DNA from: Bacteroidota bacterium
GTDB taxonomy: Bacteria > Bacteroidota > Bacteroidia > Chitinophagales > Chitinophagaceae
Assembly: GCA_023391315.1 (NCBI GenBank)
Contig: JAEWBD010000073.1
Location: 1 to 5,288, forward strand
DNA length: 5,288 bases
Reading direction: 5' to 3'
Position 1 is the stretch's first letter; each line of letters begins with the position of its first letter. The notes under the pieces are model-generated. The model did no database searches. It saw only the letters and a program-made list of their open reading frames with translations, and had not been told where the DNA came from. This document shows positions 1 through 5,288 of this stretch, one piece after another. Position numbers and translations under genes: made by a program.

Positions 1-1460
1 ATTATTCGGTTATTTATAATCACCTCGACTTATTGCTTGACCTGCCATGGCAGGAATATACAAAAGATAATTACGACCTGAAACGTGCCGCCAAAGTGCT
101 GGATGCAGACCATTATGGCATGAAGAAAATTAAAGAGCGCATTCTTGAATATATCGCCGTTCTTAAATTGAAGGGTGATATGAAAAGCCCGATACTTTGC
201 TTCACCGGCGCACCGGGTATAGGCAAAACATCGCTGGGCAAAAGCATTGCGCATGCCATTGGCAGAAAGTATGTGCGGGTAAGTTTAGGTGGTTTGCATG
301 ATGAAAGTGAAATACGCGGCCACCGCAAAACTTATATTGGCGCTATGCCCGGCCGTATTATTCAAAACATCAGAAAAATAAAATCGTCCAATCCTTTAAT
401 GGTACTGGATGAAATTGATAAAGTTGGTGCTGATTTCCGGGGCGATCCATCTTCCGCTCTGCTGGAAGTTTTAGACCCCGAACAGAATAATACTTTTTAT
501 GATAATTATCTTGAACTGGAATACGATCTGAGCAAAGTCTTATTTATTGCCACCGCCAATAATGTTCAAAACATACAGCCGGCGTTACGCGATCGTTTGG
601 AGATAATTGACCTGAGTGGTTATGCCGTGGAAGAGAAAATCCAGATAGCACAGCGCCATCTTGTGCCCAAGCAAAAAGAGGCGCATGGTTTAGGCAAATC
701 CAAACTTAAAATAAGCGACAAGGTTTTACAAAAGGTTATAGAAAACTATACGAGGGAAAGCGGTGTGCGTGAATTAGACAGGCAACTGGCGGCCATAATG
801 CGCAACAAGGCAAAAGAATTTTCATTGCGGGGCAGGGTTTCTCCCACTATCTCTTTAAATGATATTGAGAAGATTTTAGGCACGCAGAAATACAGCAATG
901 AAATTTATAAAACAGCCAATATGCCGGGCGTGGCAGTGGGTCTTGCCTGGACGTATGTGGGCGGTGATATTCTTTTTATTGAATCTATTTTAAGCGATGG
1001 CAAAGGCGAATTAAAGCTTACAGGTAATCTCGGTAATGTGATGAAGGAAAGCGCTGCAACGGCTTTTAGTTACCTGCAGGCCAATGCCAAAAAATACGGT
1101 ATTGATTCAACAATCTTCAGCAAGAAAAACATTCATATACATGTGCCTGAAGGCGCGGTTCCGAAAGACGGCCCCAGTGCCGGCGTTACCATGTTAAGTT
1201 CACTTGCATCTGCATTTACAGGCCGTAAAATAAAACCGTATCTCGCCATGACGGGTGAGATTACATTACGCGGCCAGGTGCTGCCTGTGGGTGGTATAAA
1301 AGAGAAAGTGCTTGCGGCAAAACGTGCAGGCCTGCGTGAAATTTTAATGTGCTATCTTAATGAAAAAGATGTAAAGGAAATTGACAGCAATTTTATAAAA
1401 GGCATCACGTTTCATTATGTGAAAAACATGCAGCAGGTGCTTGATCTTGCATTGGTATGA
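1..1460 (+). CDS. lon: ATP-dependent Lon protease, C-terminal part (5' end outside window)
   Basis: Lon is a cytosolic AAA+ serine protease that unfolds and degrades misfolded and regulatory proteins as a hexamer. The frame is open from position 3 through the left edge and reads YSVIYNHLDLLLDLPWQEYTKD, the usual Lon sequence ahead of the ATPase, so the TTG at 33 is an internal leucine codon and the N-terminal substrate-binding domain lies upstream. Numbering from that codon, one sees Walker A GAPGIGKT (59-66), Walker B MVLDEID (123-129), sensor 1 ATANN (173-177), an arginine-finger candidate R188 and sensor 2 GVRELDR (244-250). The protease domain has catalytic Ser382 in PKDGPSAG and Lys425 in GGIKEK, 43 residues apart as in E. 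coli Lon (S679/K722, from memory). All catalytic residues are present and no frameshift is seen, so the enzyme should be active. The protein ends normally at TGA 1458-1460. The family assignment is essentially certain. Confidence 0.97.
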   Translation, partial: YSVIYNHLDLLLDLPWQEYTKDNYDLKRAAKVLDADHYGMKKIKERILEYIAVLKLKGDMKSPILCFTGAPGIGKTSLGKSIAHAIGRKYVRVSLGGLHDESEIRGHRKTYIGAMPGRIIQNIRKIKSSNPLMVLDEIDKVGADFRGDPSSALLEVLDPEQNNTFYDNYLELEYDLSKVLFIATANNVQNIQPALRDRLEIIDLSGYAVEEKIQIAQRHLVPKQKEAHGLGKSKLKISDKVLQKVIENYTRESGVRELDRQLAAIMRNKAKEFSLRGRVSPTISLNDIEKILGTQKYSNEIYKTANMPGVAVGLAWTYVGGDILFIESILSDGKGELKLTGNLGNVMKESAATAFSYLQANAKKYGIDSTIFSKKNIHIHVPEGAVPKDGPSAGVTMLSSLASAFTGRKIKPYLAMTGEITLRGQVLPVGGIKEKVLAAKRAGLREILMCYLNEKDVKEIDSNFIKGITFHYVKNMQQVLDLALV

Positions 1461-1513
1461 TGATGAGTTGCGGGTAAATGTCTTTTACTTAAGGTTTAAT
1501 TTTTGAAATATAC

Positions 1514-1605
1514 AATAATCAATATTCAATTTTCAGAGGTTTTATAATAGAACATTGTTTTGTTCTGCCCGACTGATTCGGGTCAGGCGGGGAATATTGA
1601 GTATT
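1514..1605. repeat. Inverted-repeat block with internal GC-rich hairpin in the lon downstream spacer
   Basis: Outer arms AATAATCAATATTC (1514-1527) and GAATATTGAGTATT (1592-1605) are inverted copies matching at 13 of 14 positions. They enclose a GC-rich hairpin: CTG-CCCGA (1565-1572), loop CTGAT, then TCGGG-T-CAG (1578-1586), an 8-bp stem with one bulged T, followed by GGCGGGG. No T-run follows on either strand, so it is not a normal intrinsic terminator. No ORF is present. The layout resembles the short dispersed intergenic repeats found in many Bacteroidota genomes, but only one copy is visible here, so its repeat nature is inferred. It could instead be an mRNA 3'-end stabilising structure for lon. 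Confidence 0.4.
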
Positions 1606-1686
1606 TTCTTAAATCACCGAAATTGAGTTGTGCATAGTGAACGGTGAGTAACATAAAGCACATATCCGCTAATTAACATGCGCCTC

Positions 1687-1718
1687 AACCTGACAGGCTT
1701 GACACTGCCAGGTTTTTT
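1687..1718 (+). terminator. Rho-independent terminator hairpin with T-run
   Basis: AACCTGACAG (1687-1696) pairs with CTGCCAGGTT (1705-1714) across an 8-base loop, with one A/C mismatch in a 10-bp stem. The last stem bases run into six Ts (1713-1718). This is the classic form of an intrinsic terminator for + strand transcription. It sits about 230 bases after lon and only 23 bases before the next start codon, so it either ends lon readthrough or acts as an attenuator in the leader of the downstream gene. Confidence 0.65.
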
Positions 1719-1741
1719 GCAATCAATTTAATAAAAACTAT

Positions 1742-2329
1742 ATGAAAAAATTATATGCTAAATGTTCATTTGTTTTTTTAATTATGATCATATATTTTTT
1801 GGGTGCAGCAGCACAAACAAATCCGGGCACTGTTAATAAAAAAAAGCAACCGGTTGTCCGCGATGGCCAACATGATTTTGATTTTGAAATTGGCACCTGG
1901 AAAACAGATCTTAAAGTTTTGCTTAATCCTCTAACCGATTCCGCCAAATGGGTAAGCTTTAAAGGCACAAGCGTGGTGCGGAAAATTTTAAATGGCAAAG
2001 CCAATGTTGTAGAATTTACAGTAAGCGGGCAAGCAGGCAGCATTGAGGGTCTTAGCCTGCGCTTGTACAATCCACATGCGCACCAATGGAGCCTTAATTT
2101 TTCTAATATACGCAGCGGCATATTAAGTACTGCTGCCATTGGCGAATTTATTAATGGCCGCGGAGAATTTTATAATCAGGAAACGATTAACAGCCGTGCT
2201 GTTTTGGTAAAGTTTATTATTTCACCGGTTAATTCAGATACCTGCCGTTTTGAGCAATCTTATTCTGACGACGGAGGTAAAACATGGGAAACAAACTGGA
2301 TTGCTGTTGATACGCGTTTAAAAGAGTAA
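1742..2329 (+). CDS. Exported protein of unknown function with N-terminal signal peptide
   Basis: This 195-residue protein starts with a clear signal peptide: basic MKKLYAK, a hydrophobic core at about 9-20, and a probable signal peptidase I site GAAA|Q near residue 24. Cys8 lies before the hydrophobic core, so it is not a lipobox and the product should be periplasmic or secreted rather than a lipoprotein. The mature part begins with HDFDFEIGTWK (44-54) and carries LYNPHAHQWSLNF (108-120), IGEFINGRGEFY (133-144) and SDDGGKTW (175-182). These resemble conserved blocks of an uncharacterised beta-rich bacterial family (DUF1579-like, from memory and not verified). SDDGGKTW fits the Asp-box pattern S-x-D-x-G-x-T-W, but only one copy is present, so this is not a BNR-repeat enzyme. 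I assign no function. ATG 1742 is chosen because it gives a complete signal peptide. No Shine-Dalgarno sequence precedes it. The gene stands alone between spacers. Confidence 0.85.
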   Translation: MKKLYAKCSFVFLIMIIYFLGAAAQTNPGTVNKKKQPVVRDGQHDFDFEIGTWKTDLKVLLNPLTDSAKWVSFKGTSVVRKILNGKANVVEFTVSGQAGSIEGLSLRLYNPHAHQWSLNFSNIRSGILSTAAIGEFINGRGEFYNQETINSRAVLVKFIISPVNSDTCRFEQSYSDDGGKTWETNWIAVDTRLKE

Positions 2330-2415
2330 ATAAAAACAGTTTATCAAAATGTAAATGATTGCTAACTTATTTTTCTGATAATTTCAAACTTTTTGAATTT
2401 CAATTCTTCGTAAGG

Positions 2416-2484
2416 ATAAACCTGATTTATAAACCGGTTTGTGAACTTTTATTTAAAAATAAATTTGTAAAAATATTGGTTTAT
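2416..2484. promoter_or_regulatory. Possible operator: AAACCGGTTT palindrome and ATAAACC motifs around the promoter
   Basis: A perfect 10-bp palindrome AAACCGGTTT (2431-2440) overlaps the proposed -33 TTTG. The heptamer ATAAACC occurs at 2416-2422 and 2429-2435 as direct copies 13 bases apart, and again inverted as GGTTTAT at 2478-2484, just after the expected transcription start. Three copies of a heptamer around one promoter in an AT-rich spacer are suggestive of a regulator-binding site, but no regulator is identifiable in the window. The sites may be chance. Confidence 0.25.
2438..2467 (+). promoter_or_regulatory. Bacteroidota-type promoter upstream of the ABC exporter gene
   Basis: TTTG (2438-2441) and TAAATTTG (2460-2467) match the Bacteroidota -33 (TTTG) and -7 (TAnnTTTG) elements. 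The spacer is 18 bases, slightly short of the 19-21 usually quoted. Transcription would start near 2473-2476, giving a leader of about 100 bases before the ABC exporter start codon at 2577. It is the only full TAnnTTTG match I found in the three spacers. Confidence 0.5.
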
Positions 2485-2563
2485 GAGAGCAGCAAAACCT
2501 GTAAACAAGAAAAGATAACGCAATGCCTGCTCAACTAAATGTGCATTTATAAACTGATTATTT

Positions 2564-2595
2564 AAATTTTACTTCAATGAAAATTTTACTTCAAT
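2564..2595 (+). repeat. 15-bp exact direct repeat spanning the ABC exporter start codon
   Basis: AAATTTTACTTCAAT occurs at 2564-2578 and again at 2581-2595, separated by GA, a period of 17 bases. The start codon ATG (2577-2579) uses the last two bases of the first copy; the second copy encodes residues 2-6 (KILLQ) plus one more base. The period is not a multiple of three, so the copies are read in different frames. No Shine-Dalgarno sequence is present; the first copy fills the ribosome-binding region. Confidence 0.9.
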
Positions 2596-4388
2596 ATTTA
2601 AAACCATATAAATGGCTGGTTGCATTAGCGCTGTTGCTGGCAGCTATCAACCAAAGCTTCTCCATGCTCGATCCCTATTTCTTCGGGAAATTCTTTGATA
2701 AATTTCTTACGCATCCGTTCGATATAGGATACTTTGATGCGAAGAAAAACTTTATTAAAACCGCCACAAGAACCACCGATCAGTTTATATGGGGCGTAGT
2801 TGGCTTTCTCGGAATATTTATCGGCGTGGCAATGGTATCAAGAATTGCAAAAGCCTTCCAGGACTATTTTACCAATGTTATTGTTCAAAAATTCGGTGCA
2901 AAGATTTTTACAGATGGGTTAAAACATTCCATGCTGCTGCCTTACCAGGATTTTGAAGACCAGCGCAGCGGCGAAACGCTTTCCATCTTAACCAAAGTGA
3001 GGGCTGATACGGAAAAGTTTATTATTTCATTTATCAACGTATTATTCGCGATTATAGTAGGTGTTATTTTCGTAAGCGTTTATGCTTTCAGTTTGCACTG
3101 GTCTATCATGCCCATTTATACACTTGGCATTGCAGCGCTTGCATGGCTTACCAGTTTCCTGAGCAGGAAAATAAAACTCATACAAAAAAATATTGTTACA
3201 GAAACCAACGCGCTGGCTGGTTCAACAACAGAATCGCTGCGCAATATTGAACTGGTTAAAAGCCTTGGCTTAACCAACCAGGAAGTTGACCGGCTGAATA
3301 AAAACACTTATAAAATTCTTGGGCTTGAATTGCGCAAAGTAAAAAGCATAAGAACGCTCAGTTTTATACAAGGCACTTTTGTAAATTTTTTACGGCAGGT
3401 GATTATGTTTACGTTGGCCTGGCTTGTTTTCAGGGGACAACTAACCGCAGGCCAGGTGATGACACTGACCTTTTACTCATTCTTCATCTTTGGCCCACTA
3501 CAGGAAATTGGCAACATTATTATGGCTTACCGCGAAGCCGAAGCTTCACTGATGAATTTTGATAATGTAATGAAAAGGCCTGCCGAAAGAATGCCCGTTT
3601 CACCGGTGCATATTGGCAACCTTGAAAGATTGAGTTTTAAAGATGTTTCATTTAAACATCAAACAGCGCAGTACAAAGCGCTTGATCATATAAGCTTTAA
3701 TGCAGAAAAGGGCGAAACAATTGCATTTGTTGGCCCTTCAGGTGCCGGTAAAAGCACCCTGGTAAAAATGCTGGTTGGCTTATATCACCCGCAAACCGGC
3801 AATGTGTTTTATAATGGTGTTGACAGTAATGATATAGCGCTTGAAGATTTGAGAAAGCAAATTGGTTTCGTAACACAGGATACGCAATTGTTTGCGGGTA
3901 CCATAAAAGAAAACCTTTTATTCGTAAACCCCGGTGCAGGCGATGAGGATTTACTGGATGCGCTTTACAAAGCCAGTTGCCAGAATTTACTGGAGCGGGC
4001 TGATAACGGCATTAATACCATAATTGGTGAAGGCGGATTAAAATTAAGTGGTGGCGAAAAACAAAGATTAAGCATTGCACGCTCTTTATTGCGCAAACCG
4101 CATTTGCTGATATTTGATGAGGCAACTTCTTCACTGGATTCGATAACAGAAGAAGAAATAACCTCTACGATAAAACAGATATCGGAGATGAAAGAACAGG
4201 TAACAGTTTTAATTGCACACAGGCTAAGCACTATCATGCATGCCGACAGGATTTATGTGCTTGAAAAAGGCCGTATAGTAGAAACAGGCTCTCACTATGA
4301 TTTGCTGGAAGAAAAAGGTTTATATTATGCCATGTGGCGCCAGCAGATTGGAGAAAGAAAATTTGCTGCTTCAAAACAGCCTGCCTAA
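2577..4388 (+). CDS. ABC exporter half-transporter (membrane domain fused to ATPase)
   Basis: This 603-residue inner-membrane protein has the type IV (MsbA-like) exporter layout and would work as a dimer, exporting a substrate with ATP hydrolysis. The N-terminal half holds about six hydrophobic segments, roughly at 12-28, 70-90, 148-171, 175-193, 268-286 and 292-316. The ATPase half (about 350-590) is complete: A-loop Tyr366, Walker A GPSGAGKST (386-394), Q-loop Gln434, signature LSGGE (490-494), Walker B LLIFDE (510-515) with catalytic Glu515, D-loop SSLD (518-521) and H-loop His548. Because every catalytic element is intact, a homodimer is plausible; no second ABC gene is nearby. The substrate (lipid, drug or peptide) cannot be read from the sequence. 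No peptidase C39 domain or accessory membrane-fusion gene is present. The start MKILLQYLKPYKWL at ATG 2577 is typical for the family. It has its own probable promoter at 2438-2467. Confidence 0.95.
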   Translation: MKILLQYLKPYKWLVALALLLAAINQSFSMLDPYFFGKFFDKFLTHPFDIGYFDAKKNFIKTATRTTDQFIWGVVGFLGIFIGVAMVSRIAKAFQDYFTNVIVQKFGAKIFTDGLKHSMLLPYQDFEDQRSGETLSILTKVRADTEKFIISFINVLFAIIVGVIFVSVYAFSLHWSIMPIYTLGIAALAWLTSFLSRKIKLIQKNIVTETNALAGSTTESLRNIELVKSLGLTNQEVDRLNKNTYKILGLELRKVKSIRTLSFIQGTFVNFLRQVIMFTLAWLVFRGQLTAGQVMTLTFYSFFIFGPLQEIGNIIMAYREAEASLMNFDNVMKRPAERMPVSPVHIGNLERLSFKDVSFKHQTAQYKALDHISFNAEKGETIAFVGPSGAGKSTLVKMLVGLYHPQTGNVFYNGVDSNDIALEDLRKQIGFVTQDTQLFAGTIKENLLFVNPGAGDEDLLDALYKASCQNLLERADNGINTIIGEGGLKLSGGEKQRLSIARSLLRKPHLLIFDEATSSLDSITEEEITSTIKQISEMKEQVTVLIAHRLSTIMHADRIYVLEKGRIVETGSHYDLLEEKGLYYAMWRQQIGERKFAASKQPA

Positions 4389-4399
4389 CTTGTGTTAGC

Positions 4400-4413
4400 A
4401 TTTTCATGAAAAT
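4400..4413. other. Perfect 14-bp palindrome 11 bases after the ABC exporter gene
   Basis: ATTTTCATGAAAAT is exactly self-complementary with no loop. It lies just after the TAA stop of the ABC exporter and is not followed by a T-run, so it is a poor terminator. It could be a protein-binding site or a weak 3'-end structure. The rest of 4414-4619 is AT-rich and holds nothing else I can support: no ORF, RNA gene or strong hairpin. Confidence 0.35.
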
Positions 4414-4619
4414 AGTTGTTGAATGAAAAAACTTATACAATAGCCAGACGATAATGAAGAGTGAAGATCTACAGATGAAGTAATGCAACTTATCCGTGCT
4501 TAATCTTACTCATTTTATTGCATGGTGGTAATGAGACAGGTGGAACTTATTATTCAAACAACTTTCAGAAATTTCAAAAAATTCTTTATTAAAAACCACC
4601 GCGATAGGCATTAAGATTT

Positions 4620-4647
4620 TTGATTTGCAGCACTTTGCATTTATAAT
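4620..4647 (+). promoter_or_regulatory. Weak promoter candidate upstream of the sigma factor gene
   Basis: TTGATT (4620-4625), a 16-base spacer and TATAAT (4642-4647) resemble a generic sigma-70 promoter. The overlapping TATAATTTG is one base longer than the Bacteroidota TAnnTTTG element. A second near-match TATCTTGG lies at 4653-4660. A start from either would give a very short leader before the ATG at 4681. The region is AT-rich, so chance matches are likely. Confidence 0.25.
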
Positions 4648-4662
4648 TTGTCTATCTTGGTG

Positions 4663-4677
4663 GGTAATTAAATTACC
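4663..4677. promoter_or_regulatory. Palindrome GGTAATTAAATTACC next to the sigma factor start codon
   Basis: Two perfect 7-base arms, GGTAATT (4663-4669) and AATTACC (4671-4677), surround a single A. The palindrome ends three bases before the ATG at 4681 and occupies the position where a ribosome-binding site would be; no Shine-Dalgarno sequence is present. It could be an operator near a downstream transcription start. A hairpin in the mRNA is unlikely because only one base is available for the loop. The regulatory role is inferred. Confidence 0.4.
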
Positions 4678-4680
4678 TGC

Positions 4681-5256
4681 ATGACGGAACAATCTATTTT
4701 AACCGGCTGTTTAAATAATGACCCGGTTGCACAGCGGGAGTTGTATAACCGGTACAGCCCCAAAATGCTTTCGGTTTGTTATCGTTTCGCACAAAAACGG
4801 GAAGATGCTGAAGACATGCTGCAGGAAGGTTTTATAAGGGTGTTTACACAAATAAAGTCTTTCCGCAATTCTGGCTCTTTTGAAGGATGGATAAGAAGAA
4901 TAATAGTTCATACCTGCATCAACTTTTTGAAAAAGCATAAGAAGTTCAATGAAAGCCTCGATCTTGCTTATGTTACAGATGTGCAGGTTAAAGAAGAAAC
5001 TGTTCCTTCTTTAATGATGGTGCGCCAGGTGGTAGAATGTATAAGACTGTTGCCAATTGGTTACAGAACTGTTTTAAACCTTTATGCAATTGAAGGTTAC
5101 AGCCATAAAGAAATTGCACAAATGCTGGATATAGAAGAAAGCACAAGCCGCAGCCAATGCACCAGGGCCAAAACAATGCTGGAAACAATTCTTATTAAAA
5201 AGAAGATTATTGAAAAGCCTGCTGAAGCTTATTCTCTAACCGCAGCTTTCAAGTAA
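4681..5256 (+). CDS. ECF-type RNA polymerase sigma factor (sigma-70 family)
   Basis: This 191-residue protein has the two-domain form of an extracytoplasmic-function sigma factor, which directs RNA polymerase to a small stimulus-dependent gene set. Sigma region 2 spans about 20-87: LYNRYSPKML, the core-binding helix DAEDMLQEGFIRVF (42-55), then FEGWIRRIIVHTCINFLKK (67-85) for -10 recognition. Region 4 spans about 116-171, with IRLLPIGYRTVLNLYAIEGYSHKEIAQMLD followed by the helix-turn-helix recognition segment STSRSQCTRAKTML (154-167). Regions 1 and 3 are absent, and the length is normal for the family. The start at ATG 4681 gives the standard N-terminus, with a palindrome immediately upstream. 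A probable partner gene begins 23 bases after the stop, the usual position for an anti-sigma factor or other co-transcribed partner. Stimulus and targets cannot be inferred. Confidence 0.95.
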   Translation: MTEQSILTGCLNNDPVAQRELYNRYSPKMLSVCYRFAQKREDAEDMLQEGFIRVFTQIKSFRNSGSFEGWIRRIIVHTCINFLKKHKKFNESLDLAYVTDVQVKEETVPSLMMVRQVVECIRLLPIGYRTVLNLYAIEGYSHKEIAQMLDIEESTSRSQCTRAKTMLETILIKKKIIEKPAEAYSLTAAFK

Positions 5257-5279
5257 TACAGAACATTATAAAAGGAGCA

Positions 5280-5288
5280 ATGCACGAC
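5280..5288 (+). CDS. Probable start of the next gene (cut by window end), possible sigma-factor partner
   Basis: ATG CAC GAC (Met-His-Asp) begins 23 bases after the sigma factor stop, with AAAGGAG at 5271-5277 just ahead. The purine run resembles a Shine-Dalgarno site but ends only two bases before the ATG, closer than usual. Genes directly after ECF sigma factors in Bacteroidota often encode an anti-sigma or membrane protein. Only three codons are visible, so the product is unknown and the start itself is uncertain. Confidence 0.4.

Noticed and set aside
33..35. TTG as the start codon of lon
   Set aside because: The frame stays open to the left edge and encodes typical Lon residues upstream, so this is an internal leucine codon.
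1474..1488. Small hairpin GTAAA-TGTCT-TTTAC just after lon as a terminator
   Set aside because: The stem is only five AT-rich base pairs and is not followed directly by a T-run.
1497..1505. TAATTTTTG as a -7 promoter element
   Set aside because: It is one base longer than TAnnTTTG and lies too far from the next start, with no suitable -33 element checked out.
1636..1649. Tandem-like heptamers AGTGAAC and GGTGAGT
   Set aside because: Only four of seven positions match, so this cannot be called a repeat without other copies.
1738..2139. 133-codon open frame on the minus strand opposite the exported-protein gene
   Set aside because: It lies almost wholly within the + strand gene, its translation has no recognisable family features, and the + frame has a signal peptide and conserved-looking blocks.
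2383..2399. TTCAA-ACTT-TTGAA hairpin with TTT after the exported-protein gene as a terminator
   Set aside because: Five AT-rich base pairs and three Ts are too weak in a spacer of this composition.
4509..4535. CTCATT...AATGAG inverted repeat in the spacer before the sigma factor
   Set aside because: It is a six-base stem with a 15-base loop and no T-run, which is expected by chance.
4510..4692. 60-codon minus-strand frame covering most of the spacer before the sigma factor
   Set aside because: Its start lies inside the sigma factor gene, it has no recognisable motif, and its AT-rich codons look like non-coding sequence.

Overview
The window reads as chromosomal DNA from a member of the Bacteroidota, probably close to the Chitinophagales. 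This is inferred from protein style, AT-rich gene spacers, the near absence of Shine-Dalgarno sequences before the starts, and one good match to the Bacteroidota promoter (TTTG, 18-base spacer, TAnnTTTG). No database search was possible, so the placement is only moderately secure. Every convincing gene lies on the + strand.

Layout. Positions 1-1460 hold the C-terminal 485 or so residues of a Lon protease, cut by the window's left edge. Positions 1461-1741 are a gene-free spacer with an inverted-repeat block (about 1514-1605) and, near its end, a rho-independent terminator (1687-1718). Positions 1742-2329 encode a small exported protein of unknown function. Positions 2330-2576 are a spacer with a probable Bacteroidota promoter, a palindrome overlapping its -33 element, and a short 5' leader. 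Positions 2577-4388 encode a complete ABC exporter half-transporter (membrane domain plus ATPase). Positions 4389-4680 are a spacer with a 14-bp palindrome just after the ABC gene and a second palindrome next to the following start codon. Positions 4681-5256 encode an ECF-type sigma factor, and a further gene probably starts at 5280.

How the genes relate. Spacers of 250-290 bases, with a terminator and separate promoter-like signals, suggest that lon, the exported protein, the ABC exporter and the sigma factor are separate transcription units rather than one operon. Only the sigma factor and the downstream start (23 bases apart) look co-transcribed, as is usual for an ECF sigma factor and a partner protein.

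Novelty. I see no CRISPR array, mobile-element gene, defence system or other multi-gene novel system. The points of interest are non-coding: an exact 15-bp direct repeat across the ABC start codon, a palindrome next to the sigma-factor start codon, an inverted-repeat block after lon, and a terminator placed only 23 bases before the start of the exported-protein gene.
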